NCBI GenBank assembly: GCA_900548405.1
Contig: UNSJ01000043.1
Span: 1-16,521, forward strand
DNA: 16,521 nucleotides
Source of the DNA: Candidatus Gastranaerophilales bacterium
Lineage (GTDB): Bacteria > Cyanobacteriota > Vampirovibrionia > Gastranaerophilales > Gastranaerophilaceae
Direction: 5' to 3'
Shown here: positions 1 through 6,190 of the stretch, in pieces
How the letters are laid out: each line of letters begins with the position of its first letter
Position numbering within the stretch: the stretch's first letter is position 1
The notes under the pieces: generated by a model
The model's database searches: none
What the model was told of the DNA's origin: nothing
Seen by the model: only the letters and a program-made list of their open reading frames with translations
Program-made: the position numbers and the translations under genes

Positions 1-47
1 GACATTAAATTATATGTTATTTTTTGATCTTTTAAAAATTGTTTCAT
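1..47 (-). CDS. Start of an unidentified minus-strand gene (partial)
   Basis: On the minus strand an ATG at 47-45 opens a frame that stays open to the window edge, giving about 15 residues beginning MKQFLKDQKITYNLM. A GGGGAAG stretch at 61-55 lies 7 bases upstream and would serve as a ribosome binding site. Too little is visible to name a product. The gene would be divergent from the transcript starting near 292. The call rests only on the start codon, the ribosome binding site and an open frame, so it could be chance. Confidence 0.45.
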   Translation of the reverse strand, partial: MKQFLKDQKITYNLM

Positions 48-256
48 AAATACACTTCCCCACTTATATTTTACTATAAAATCTAAAGCATGTACAGGCA
101 TGGGTTTTTTACGGTAATAACTGATTGTCAATTAAATTTTTTAAGAATTTTACTTAATTTCATTAAGATTACTTCATTAAGATTTAAGAACTTGAATTTT
201 TTATTGTAATTTCAAGGGGCATGGTCAATTGTAAATTTTATTTTAATTTTCTTTAC
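48..256. other. AT-rich divergent intergenic region
   Basis: No convincing gene is seen in this stretch. It holds runs of A and T, a cluster of TTAAG/CTTAA half-sites at 141-188 and a perfect TTGACA on the minus strand at 131-126. That hexamer has no good -10 box at 16-18 bases. The region lies between the partial minus-strand gene at 1-47 and the plus-strand promoter at 257, so it probably carries control sites for one or both. Confidence 0.5.
141..188. repeat. TTAAG/CTTAA half-site cluster with a 12-base direct repeat
   Basis: TTCATTAAGATT occurs twice, at 159-170 and 173-184, with a 14-base period. CTTAAT-ttc-ATTAAG at 153-167 is a perfect inverted repeat. A further TTAAG lies at 141-145 and another at 184-188. 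Such spaced half-sites resemble binding sites of a dimeric regulator. No known box could be assigned, and in AT-rich DNA part of this may be chance. Confidence 0.45.
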
Positions 257-285
257 TTGTCAAACTTTTTACTTAGATTTACATT
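257..285 (+). promoter_or_regulatory. Sigma-70-type promoter for the 292-559 transcript
   Basis: TTGTCA at 257-262 (5 of 6 to consensus) is followed after 17 bases by TACATT at 280-285 (4 of 6). The predicted start is near 292. It is the best-spaced promoter upstream of the terminator at 534-559, so the two would bound a transcript of about 265 bases. Confidence 0.55.
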
Positions 286-371
286 AGGAATATGAACAAA
301 GGAAGAGTTCCTTATTGAGGAACGGCTGCCAGAGGAGTAAGGTTAGTTAGGACAAAGCAGAAAAAGAGGTG

Positions 372-527
372 ATGGCAAAACAGTCCGAGAATATTTGGAA
401 GTTATCAAAAAAGGACGTATGTAACAGAGAGTGCAAAAGATTAGGGATATTTATATTTATTAAATTGTTAGTTTTGGGGATTTACAAAAGAATTATGAAG
501 GAGATTTACGGGATAGTTGTAACGTAA
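372..527 (+). CDS. Possible small membrane-prone protein, 51 residues
   Basis: An ATG at 372 opens a 51-codon frame that closes with TAA at 525-527, seven bases before the terminator stem. The peptide begins MAKQSENIWK, has a basic Cys-containing middle (CNRECKR) and then a hydrophobic stretch, GIFIFIKLLVLGI, long enough to sit in or on a membrane. It ends GIVVT. A GAGGTG at 366-371 abuts the ATG, too close for an ideal ribosome binding site, and a GTG at 369 is an alternative start. The promoter at 257 and the terminator directly behind the stop favour a real small gene. In AT-rich DNA an open frame of this size can also arise by chance, so confidence is low. Confidence 0.3.
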   Translation: MAKQSENIWKLSKKDVCNRECKRLGIFIFIKLLVLGIYKRIMKEIYGIVVT

Positions 528-533
528 ATTGGG

Positions 534-559
534 AAGCTTGCGCTTTTGCAAGCTTTTTT
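534..559 (+). terminator. Strong intrinsic terminator just upstream of anmK
   Basis: AAGCTTGC (534-541) pairs perfectly with GCAAGCTT (548-555) around a six-base loop, and the T run continues to 559. The anmK start codon is only 13 bases further on. The hairpin therefore either ends the preceding transcript or acts as an attenuator of anmK. Confidence 0.85.
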
Positions 560-572
560 ATATTATATAAGT

Positions 573-1700
573 ATGGAAGAATTACAAACAAAAAAGGTTA
601 TTGGGTTAATGTCGGGAACATCATGCGATAGCATTGATGCAGGTTTGTGCGAGGTCAGACCTGATTTATCTGTTAAGCTTATTTCAGGTATTAACTATAA
701 GTATCCAGAGCATATAAGAGCAAAAATATTTAATCTTTTTGCAGGAAATGCTTCAGTGCGTGATGTTTGCCAGATGAACTTTGCTTTAGGACAATGTTTT
801 GCGGATGCTTGTAAAGTTTTAATCTCCGAGCATGGTAAACCTGATTTTATTGCAAGTCATGGTCAAACTATTTATCATAGTCCCCAAGATGAAAAACTTG
901 ATAAAGTATCTTTAAAAAGCACCCTGCAAATTGGAGAAAGCTCTGTAATAGCAGCACAGACAGGATGTATGACAATTTCTAATTTCAGAGAAGCTGATAT
1001 TGCAGCAGGCGGGGAGGGCGCGCCTTTAGTTTGTTTTGCTGATGAAAAGTGGTTTAAACCGCTGAAGAAAAATGTTCTTGTGCAGAATATAGGTGGTATA
1101 TCAAATGTTACTGTGGTTTCACAAGAATTTCCGACATTTGGTTTTGATACAGGGCTTGGTAATATAATGATTGATTACTGCACTAATAAATTTTTCTCGA
1201 TACCTTATGATAAAGACGGTGAAATAGCTAATTCTGGAAAAGTGTCAGAAAGCTGGCTTGAATGCCTTATGCAGGATGATTATTATTTTAAAGTTCCTCC
1301 AAAAACTACCGGCAGGGAATACTTTTCTCCTTTATATATTGAGAATGCTTTGCGATTCGGACCTAAAAAGCCTGAAGACATTATTGCAACTGTAACCGCA
1401 CTTACTGCAAAATCTATTACAAAAGCTTATGAAAGTTTTATTTATCCTGATATAGATATTAAGGAAGTTATCATTGGAGGCGGGGGAGCTTACAATCCTA
1501 CTTTAATGAAATATTTAAGACATTATCTTCCTAAACATATTGATTTAAAAACTCATGAAGCATACGGTATTTCTAATAATTTTAAAGAAGTAATGGCGTT
1601 TGCTCTTTTGGGCTACTGCACTTTTTACAATATTCCGAATAATCTTCCTTCATGCACGGGAGCATCCCGTCGGGTGGTATTAGGTAAAGTGTCTAATTGA
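573..1700 (+). CDS. anmK: Anhydro-N-acetylmuramic acid kinase
   Basis: AnmK opens and phosphorylates 1,6-anhydroMurNAc with ATP to give MurNAc-6-phosphate, a cytoplasmic step in recycling peptidoglycan fragments made by lytic transglycosylases. The 375-residue product matches the family's length. It shows the N-terminal ATP-site motif GLMSGTSCDSID (11-22), SHGQTIYH (95-102), FREADIAAGGEGAPL (138-152), NIGGISNVT (172-180), FDTGLGN (191-197) with the expected catalytic Asp192, GGGGAYNP (302-309) and the C-terminal TGASRRVVLGK. Two positions differ from the form I know: GTSxDG reads GTSCDS, and the usual Pro in FDTGPGN is Leu. The ATG at 573 is chosen because the family starts just before GLMSGTS; a TTG at 546 lies inside the terminator. 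No ribosome binding site is visible. TATTAT at 561-566, with TTGCGC 17 bases upstream, would start transcription almost on the ATG. Confidence 0.95.
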   Translation: MEELQTKKVIGLMSGTSCDSIDAGLCEVRPDLSVKLISGINYKYPEHIRAKIFNLFAGNASVRDVCQMNFALGQCFADACKVLISEHGKPDFIASHGQTIYHSPQDEKLDKVSLKSTLQIGESSVIAAQTGCMTISNFREADIAAGGEGAPLVCFADEKWFKPLKKNVLVQNIGGISNVTVVSQEFPTFGFDTGLGNIMIDYCTNKFFSIPYDKDGEIANSGKVSESWLECLMQDDYYFKVPPKTTGREYFSPLYIENALRFGPKKPEDIIATVTALTAKSITKAYESFIYPDIDIKEVIIGGGGAYNPTLMKYLRHYLPKHIDLKTHEAYGISNNFKEVMAFALLGYCTFYNIPNNLPSCTGASRRVVLGKVSN

Positions 1701-1742
1701 TATTATATCTTCTTGTACTATTATAATTTTGTTAATAATTGT

Positions 1743-1778
1743 AAAATAATTGTCTTATTTACAACAATTATTTTTTTT
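1743..1778 (+). terminator. Intrinsic terminator of anmK
   Basis: AAATAATTGT (1744-1753) pairs with ACAATTATTT (1764-1773) around a ten-base loop, followed by an unbroken T run to 1778. The stem is AT-rich but ten base pairs long, and it sits 40-odd bases after the anmK stop. Confidence 0.75.
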
Positions 1779-1820
1779 ACAGGTATTAATAAGAATAGTA
1801 AAATATAGGAGAATTAAAAA

Positions 1821-2165
1821 ATGATTCAAAAAATTACATTTACCGCAAACCCTGTTATGAAAAAAGGAATTGATTTAATCGAAATGGCAGCAAAACAACC
1901 AAAAGCGTTGCCTGCACCATATAATCCTCACAATTATGTTGGAGCTTCATTAAATCAAGATACATTCCAAACTATTGCAACTAAATCAGTAGATTATACT
2001 ATAGACAGATTATTCGGTAACAAAACAATAAAATCTATTAACGAAGGTAAAAATGCTGCAGAAAAGGCAGCTGCTAATAAAGCAACAAATAATAATCCGT
2101 TTGCGGATGTTTATAAAAATGGTTCAGGATATGTTCCTGCTAACACTTTTACTCCAGGTTACTAG
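1821..2165 (+). CDS. Hypothetical 114-residue protein with N-terminal KITFTA motif
   Basis: I do not recognise a family. The protein starts MIQKITFTAN, has no signal peptide or membrane segment, and carries a mixed polar body. A low-complexity Ala/Lys/Asn stretch at about residues 75-95 (KNAAEKAAANKATNNN) is followed by a Pro/Gly/Tyr-containing tail ending FTPGY. The basic, Asn-rich make-up suggests a soluble, partly disordered protein. A clear AGGAG at 1807-1811 lies 9 bases before the ATG. The gene follows the anmK terminator, so it is probably transcribed alone. Its stop codon overlaps that of the convergent nnrD within the palindrome CTAG (2162-2165). The opening I-T-F-T-A resembles I-A-F-K-G in the gene at 16376, which may be a shared N-terminal tag. 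Confidence 0.8.
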   Translation: MIQKITFTANPVMKKGIDLIEMAAKQPKALPAPYNPHNYVGASLNQDTFQTIATKSVDYTIDRLFGNKTIKSINEGKNAAEKAAANKATNNNPFADVYKNGSGYVPANTFTPGY

Positions 2166-2980
2166 GATTTAGAAAGATAAATTTTTATCGCATTTGAAAT
2201 GTACCTGATTGTGTCGGAAGCTAAAACTCCGTAAGCAGTCAGGTCATTTTTTGCCAAGTCTCCGGCAAGCCCGTGTAGATAAACACCTAAAACAGAAGCA
2301 TCATAAATGTTCATTTCCTGTGCAAGCAGCCCTGCTATCATTCCAGCCAAGACATCGCCGCTTCCGGCCTTTGATAGAGCGCTGTTGCCTGTAACATTGT
2401 GATATATATTTACACCGTCTGTTACAATTGTTTTATGTGATTTTAATACTGTTACACAGTTATATTTTTGCGTAATTGCTTTTGCAGCTGCTTCCATATC
2501 ATTCAGAACTTCGTCAAGGCTGCAGGCTAAAAGCCTTGATGCTTCTTTGGGATGTGGGGTTAAAATTACTTTTTCGGGCAGTTTAATATTTTTTTTTGCA
2601 AGAATATTTAAGCCGTCAGCATCAATTACAACAGGAATATTATTAACAAGTGACAGGGTATCTTTAAATATTTTTTCTGCTTCTTCGGTTGTTGAAAGCC
2701 CGCACCCTATTAATAATACTGTTGATGTTTTTATTATATCGGATATCTTTTCCACAGGTGCAAGTACTATTTCAGGTGACAATGCGGCAGCAGCTTTTAA
2801 TGCATTTTTATGGCTTGCAAGTTCCACATATCCTGCACCGATTTTTAATGCTGAAATTGATGACAGATATGCAGCACCTGTCATATACTCCGAACCCGAA
2901 ACATTTAAAATTTTTCCGAACGTTCCTTTATTTGAATTTTCTTCACGTTTAGGAAGTTTTGGCAAATTATTATAATCCAT
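2162..2980 (-). CDS. nnrD: ADP-dependent NAD(P)H-hydrate dehydratase
   Basis: NnrD repairs the damaged cofactors NADHX and NADPHX by dehydrating the S-hydrate at the expense of ADP (ATP in eukaryotes). The 272-residue product is the C-terminal, ribokinase-like half only. In many bacteria this domain is fused behind the NnrE epimerase, which is not seen here. Supporting motifs are GKILNVSGSEYMTGAA (22-37), IDADGLN (119-125), LTPHPKEASRL (140-150), KSHKTIVTDG (180-189) and AGSGDVLAGMIAG (205-217) with the catalytic Asp209. The start ATG at 2980 lies inside the end of trmL (11-base overlap), so the two are probably translationally coupled. It is the last gene of a minus-strand cluster and meets the convergent hypothetical gene at 2165 with overlapping stops and no terminator in between. 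Confidence 0.93.
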   Translation of the reverse strand: MDYNNLPKLPKREENSNKGTFGKILNVSGSEYMTGAAYLSSISALKIGAGYVELASHKNALKAAAALSPEIVLAPVEKISDIIKTSTVLLIGCGLSTTEEAEKIFKDTLSLVNNIPVVIDADGLNILAKKNIKLPEKVILTPHPKEASRLLACSLDEVLNDMEAAAKAITQKYNCVTVLKSHKTIVTDGVNIYHNVTGNSALSKAGSGDVLAGMIAGLLAQEMNIYDASVLGVYLHGLAGDLAKNDLTAYGVLASDTIRYISNAIKIYLSKS

Positions 2981-3419
2981 TTTGTCTTATTACCTCGTAA
3001 GCAACAATTGCAACAGAGTTTGATAAATTAAGACTTCTTTGTCCCTCTTTCATAGGGATTGTTAAAGCATTTTTATCAGTAACATATTTTTCAGGAAGTC
3101 CTCTTGTTTCCGGACCAAAGACTATAAAATCACCGTCCTGAAACTTTACATCAGTATATAATCTGTTTGTTTTTGTTGTAAGGTAATAAAAATTAGCATC
3201 TTTATTTGCTTCAAACAATTCATCCATTGTATCAATTTTATGAAGGTCTACACTATCCCAATAGTCTAATCCTGCGCGTTTTGTGTATTTGCTTGTAAGT
3301 GAAAAACCGAGTTTTCCGACAAGATAAAGACTTGAGCCTGTGCAAGCACAAAGTCTTGCTATGTTACCGGTATTTTGTGGAATTTCGGGTTCATATAATA
3401 CAATATTAAGCTTGCTCAT
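2970..3419 (-). CDS. trmL: tRNA (cytidine(34)-2'-O)-methyltransferase
   Basis: TrmL is a SPOUT-fold enzyme that uses S-adenosylmethionine to 2'-O-methylate the wobble base of certain leucine tRNAs. The 149-residue protein is a minimal SPOUT domain. It has the three expected motifs: EIPQNTGNIARL near the start (12-23), VFGPETRGLP (100-109) and IPM followed by RSLNLSNSVAIVAYE (128-142), which build the knotted AdoMet site. The ATG at 3419 is chosen because the family begins right before NIVLYEPEIPQN. A GGAAAG lies about 10 bases upstream, and a TTG at 3449 would add a non-conserved tail and a longer overlap. The gene overlaps the upstream phosphatidyltransferase by 14 bases and nnrD by 11. Orthology to TrmL rather than another small SPOUT enzyme is inferred from the motifs. 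Confidence 0.92.
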   Translation of the reverse strand: MSKLNIVLYEPEIPQNTGNIARLCACTGSSLYLVGKLGFSLTSKYTKRAGLDYWDSVDLHKIDTMDELFEANKDANFYYLTTKTNRLYTDVKFQDGDFIVFGPETRGLPEKYVTDKNALTIPMKEGQRSLNLSNSVAIVAYEVIRQNGL

Positions 3420-4029
3420 TGTTGAATAACTTTCCGCTTTCTGCAACAACAGGTATTGCTCTTACAACACAGAAAATAATAGCAGCCCAAGCAAAAATCA
3501 TTGTCACGGTGTGTAATACAGGTGTACCGTCCCATAATTCCATTCCAGGAGTATTAACAACGATTAAAAGCATAAAGGCAAGAACTTTAGCAACGGCATA
3601 GCTTATTCTCATAAATTTTGAAGCACAGATAAATTTGCCCCAAGAAGTTGATTGCATAGATTTTTCACCGAATGCTGTAAAACCTTTTGAAAGAGCTACA
3701 CTTCTTATTCCGTCTGTTGTAAATGCTCTTGCAACACAAACAAGCGGGAAAATAATGTTTATCCAGCCCAAGACTGCAAATACAGTCCAATAAGAAATTT
3801 CAACAATTCTATCGCCTAAAATATCAAGCACAGAGCCCCATTCTGAAGACTGGTTTAATTTTCTTGCGACATATCCGTCTAAACCGTCAAGTGCAAATGC
3901 TATGATTGTTAAAACAAATGCTAATATATAAGCCCAGGTTGTTTTAACATACAAAAGCGCAATAGCAGCATAAGCTACAAAAACCCTTCCTATTGAAATG
4001 ATATTTGCAAGATTATTTTTAATATTCAT
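3406..4029 (-). CDS. CDP-alcohol phosphatidyltransferase, PgsA-like
   Basis: Members of this integral-membrane family displace CMP from CDP-diacylglycerol with an alcohol to make phospholipids. The 207-residue protein carries the full metal-binding signature: Asp48, Asp51-Gly52, Ala55-Arg56, Gly65, Asp69 and Asp73. It has about six hydrophobic segments, near 12-27, 33-48, 79-100, 142-158 and 172-192, with part of the catalytic helix between. The later ARAFTTDGIRSVALSKG region resembles the position where PgsA enzymes have ARE...R. Phosphatidylglycerophosphate synthase is therefore the most likely activity, but other acceptor alcohols cannot be excluded, so no symbol is given. An AAGGA at 4040-4036 precedes the ATG. 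The gene lies 34 bases behind the dehydrogenase and overlaps trmL, suggesting one transcript. Confidence 0.88.
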   Translation of the reverse strand: MNIKNNLANIISIGRVFVAYAAIALLYVKTTWAYILAFVLTIIAFALDGLDGYVARKLNQSSEWGSVLDILGDRIVEISYWTVFAVLGWINIIFPLVCVARAFTTDGIRSVALSKGFTAFGEKSMQSTSWGKFICASKFMRISYAVAKVLAFMLLIVVNTPGMELWDGTPVLHTVTMIFAWAAIIFCVVRAIPVVAESGKLFNNEQA

Positions 4030-4063
4030 ATTTCTTCCTTTTAATCCAGATGTCTCTTAATTT

Positions 4064-5062
4064 TTATTTTTTTGTTCTTGATAAAGCAAAATCAACTTCA
4101 TCAAGTTTTTTAACTTTGTCGCCAAGCATAATCTTTTCTGCTTCTTCAAGAATTTGGGTTACCATAAAGCCGTTATCACCGTCAGAACGAGCTTTTTTAC
4201 CTGATTCGCAGCAGCTGATAAAGTGCTGGCATTCAAGTTTAAGCGGTTCAATTTCAAGGTAATCCAGTTTAATATTTTGTGTATTATCTCTTGTAAAGTT
4301 ATCAAAAATTACAAGTTTATTTTCAGCAACTGTATCATCCAGGATAGCAGTAGCTTTTGTGCCTCTTACAAGTAATTGAACGTGTTTTCTCGGTGTAATC
4401 CAGCTGTCTGAAATTTGTCCTATAACACCGTCTTCAAATTCAATACCGATATGAGTAATATCCATAATTTCATTTTGTTCTGATGAACAGCCGGTTGCTG
4501 AAATAACTCTTACCGGTTCTTTTCCTGTTACATAGCTAATCATAGATACATCATGAGGTGCCAAATCCCACATTACGCTTCTATCGTTTTTAAAGTAATT
4601 AACATTCAAACGGTCGCTTTGTGCATAAACGATTTTGCCGAGCGCACCTTCTTCAATAAGCATTTTTAAACGGTTTACGGCAGGATGATAAAGAAGTAAA
4701 TGACCTACCATTAAAACAAGTCCTTTGTCATGTGCAAGCTGGGTTAAATCACTGGCTTCTGCGGCAACTGTTGAAATAGGTTTTTCAACATATACATTTT
4801 TACCTGCTTCAAGCATAGCTTTTACCATTTTGTAGTGTGTGTGACTAGGTGTTACAACACATACTCCGGTAATTTCTTTGTTGTTGATAATGTCATGAAA
4901 ATCGCGTGTAACTTTAACACCCGGATATTGTTCGGTTACTTTTTTCAAGTTTTCTTCATCAATATCACAAACAGTATCAAGAACGTTTAAATTATAAAAA
5001 TTTCGGACAATATTTCTGCCCCATACACCGCAGCCGATAACTGCTACTCTCTGTTGAATCAT
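4064..5062 (-). CDS. Gfo/Idh/MocA-family NAD(P)-dependent sugar dehydrogenase
   Basis: This 332-residue protein has the two-domain layout of the family. The N-terminal Rossmann fold carries the dinucleotide motif GCGVWG (10-15). The EKP motif (93-95) holds the catalytic-region Lys94. The C-terminal substrate domain contains VMWDLAPHDVSM, with His170 at the usual catalytic position. Relatives in surface-polysaccharide clusters oxidise nucleotide-linked sugars such as UDP-GlcNAcA, and the GT2 glycosyltransferase just upstream supports an envelope-sugar role. The precise substrate cannot be read from the sequence. AGGGA at 5073-5069 lies 6 bases before the ATG. A promoter at 5131-5104 suggests transcription starts here and continues through the phosphatidyltransferase, trmL and nnrD. 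Confidence 0.9.
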   Translation of the reverse strand: MIQQRVAVIGCGVWGRNIVRNFYNLNVLDTVCDIDEENLKKVTEQYPGVKVTRDFHDIINNKEITGVCVVTPSHTHYKMVKAMLEAGKNVYVEKPISTVAAEASDLTQLAHDKGLVLMVGHLLLYHPAVNRLKMLIEEGALGKIVYAQSDRLNVNYFKNDRSVMWDLAPHDVSMISYVTGKEPVRVISATGCSSEQNEIMDITHIGIEFEDGVIGQISDSWITPRKHVQLLVRGTKATAILDDTVAENKLVIFDNFTRDNTQNIKLDYLEIEPLKLECQHFISCCESGKKARSDGDNGFMVTQILEEAEKIMLGDKVKKLDEVDFALSRTKK

Positions 5063-5103
5063 TTTAATTCCCTAACTTGTCTAATACTTATATATCTATT
5101 TAT

Positions 5104-5131
5104 ATCATACGCGGCAAAGATTTTTTTGCAA
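5104..5131 (-). promoter_or_regulatory. Promoter for the dehydrogenase-to-nnrD cluster
   Basis: Read on the minus strand, TTGCAA (5131-5126, 4 of 6) is followed after 16 bases by TATGAT (5109-5104, 5 of 6). Transcription would begin near 5097, leaving a leader of about 35 bases that includes the AGGGA ribosome binding site. No terminator with a T run was found after the glycosyltransferase, so read-through from upstream is also possible. Confidence 0.5.
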
Positions 5132-5154
5132 ATATTTAAAGAAGTTTTACAAAA

Positions 5155-6012
5155 TTATGCTTGCTGCTGTTTTTGAGCATCTACCCTTAGTTTATGCATT
5201 TGTTCACATCTGTCAAAGAAAAGTTCTCTGTCTTCGTCAGGAAAATATTTAGATAACTTTTCCAGTAAAGGTTGAGGAAATTCCGAAAATTTTGCCATTT
5301 TATTAAGCGCATCATCATTTAACGGGTAGAGTGTTCTAAAGTTTTTAAAATAAATTGCTTTGCTTTCTTCTTCTGAACGCTGAGGATTTTCTAAGGCTTT
5401 TACACCATACTTATATGTTACATAATTATTGTCAAAATAAACCGGAGTGTAACGTTTCATGATAATCCGCATTATAAAATCAAAATCAGACATTGTTTTG
5501 AATTTTTCATCAAAATATCCTTCTTTTTCAATCATAGATTTTTTAAAAAACATTGCCTGTCTTGCACATGGCATTACCTGAAATGCGTTGTGCATAGAAG
5601 GTGCAAATAAAAATACAAAACCTTCAGGGTGTCTGCAATATGCCGGAGCAAAAGTAAAATCAGCTTCATTTGCTTCCATTAAATTTACAATATCATAGAT
5701 AGAAGTTATATCGTGAATGAAATCATCGCAGCTTAAAAAGGTTACATATTTACCCTTAGCTCTCATAACCCCTTTGTTATATGCATTAAATTTTCCTGTA
5801 TCTCTTTCTGAAAAGAAATTAATATAACCTTTATTTTTATAATCCTTAAGCATTTCTACTGTACCGTCATTTGACATATTATCAATAATCAAATGCTCTA
5901 TGTTCGGATAAGTCTGCATATCCAAAAGTGATATAAGCAGGTTGAAATCATCTGCAAGATTATTTTCTAACAGATTATGAGTTGGTGTTATTATAGTTAC
6001 AAAAGGTTCCAT
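5155..6012 (-). CDS. Family 2 glycosyltransferase
   Basis: GT2 enzymes move a sugar from a nucleotide-sugar donor to an acceptor in polysaccharide or glycolipid assembly at the cytoplasmic face of the membrane. The 285-residue protein opens with VTIITPTHN (5-13) and has DNMSNDGT (44-51). ERDTGKFNAYNKG (69-81) is the counterpart of the family's SE.D.G.YDAMNKG. LSCDD (93-97) is the metal- and nucleotide-binding acidic motif, and MSDFDFIMRI probably supplies the catalytic acidic residue. No membrane segment is seen, and the Gln-rich tail ends KQQQA. The ATG at 6012 is preferred over a GTG at 6045, because the likely transcription start near 6047 would leave that GTG almost no leader. Donor and acceptor are unknown. 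Confidence 0.9.
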   Translation of the reverse strand: MEPFVTIITPTHNLLENNLADDFNLLISLLDMQTYPNIEHLIIDNMSNDGTVEMLKDYKNKGYINFFSERDTGKFNAYNKGVMRAKGKYVTFLSCDDFIHDITSIYDIVNLMEANEADFTFAPAYCRHPEGFVFLFAPSMHNAFQVMPCARQAMFFKKSMIEKEGYFDEKFKTMSDFDFIMRIIMKRYTPVYFDNNYVTYKYGVKALENPQRSEEESKAIYFKNFRTLYPLNDDALNKMAKFSEFPQPLLEKLSKYFPDEDRELFFDRCEQMHKLRVDAQKQQQA

Positions 6013-6053
6013 TTTTCTTTTGCCCTTTCTGTAAATGAGTGTCACTTTTCTTT

Positions 6054-6062
6054 AATATACCA
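6054..6062 (-). promoter_or_regulatory. Extended -10 promoter of the glycosyltransferase
   Basis: On the minus strand TGG precedes TATATT (6059-6054), an extended -10 element. The -35 region is poor (TCGTAA at 17 bases). The start would lie near 6047, giving a 35-base leader. The surrounding TATGGTATAWTAAA is shared with the promoter at 9446-9438. Confidence 0.5.
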
Positions 6063-6190
6063 TATTTCGCCTTAATTTACGAATTGTTACAAGATGTAAA
6101 TTCTGTTGAAAAAATGCCACAAAAATGAATGATTATGAGTTTAAATGTAAGTAGTGGTTTAGTGTTATATTAAGAGAATAGGAGGTTATG

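Larger units (their letters stand above)
292..559 (+). ncRNA. Candidate small RNA or long leader ending in a strong terminator
   Basis: A promoter at 257-285 and an intrinsic terminator at 534-559 bound this stretch, which is strikingly purine-rich on the plus strand from about 331 to 445. Near the 5' end GTTCC (307-311) can pair with GGAAC (319-323), while GGAA at 301-304 competes for the same TTCC, so two alternative hairpins are possible. No signature of 6S RNA, tmRNA, RNase P RNA, SRP RNA or a familiar riboswitch was recognised. Three readings remain open: a free-standing small RNA, a terminator-controlled leader of anmK, or the mRNA of the 51-codon ORF inside it. Confidence 0.35.

Noticed and set aside
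126..131. Perfect TTGACA on the minus strand as a promoter for the partial gene at 1-47
   Set aside because: No acceptable -10 hexamer lies 16-18 bases downstream; TAAAAA is too close at 14.
292..318. Eight-codon frame (MNKGRVPY) at the 5' end of the candidate RNA
   Set aside because: It starts at the predicted transcript end with no ribosome binding site and is too short to distinguish from chance.
292..559. Assignment as 6S RNA, tmRNA, RNase P RNA, SRP RNA or a known riboswitch
   Set aside because: None of the conserved core sequences of these classes that I know is present.
546..572. TTG start that would extend anmK by nine residues
   Set aside because: The TTG lies in the terminator loop and stem, the added residues are not expected in the family, and the ATG at 573 gives the normal start.
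1776..1804. TTTACA-17-TAAAAT promoter for the gene at 1821
   Set aside because: The boxes match well, but the start would fall near 1811, removing the AGGAG site the gene appears to use. It remains possible only if that message is nearly leaderless.
2209..2975. Plus-strand open frames opposite nnrD
   Set aside because: They are antisense shadows of a clearly recognised gene, with no ribosome binding sites and no recognisable protein features.
3420..3449. TTG start extending trmL by ten residues
   Set aside because: It increases the overlap with the upstream gene and adds a tail in front of the conserved family start.
6013..6045. GTG start 33 bases upstream for the glycosyltransferase
   Set aside because: The likely transcription start near 6047 leaves no room for a ribosome binding site, and the basic extension is not typical of GT2 enzymes.
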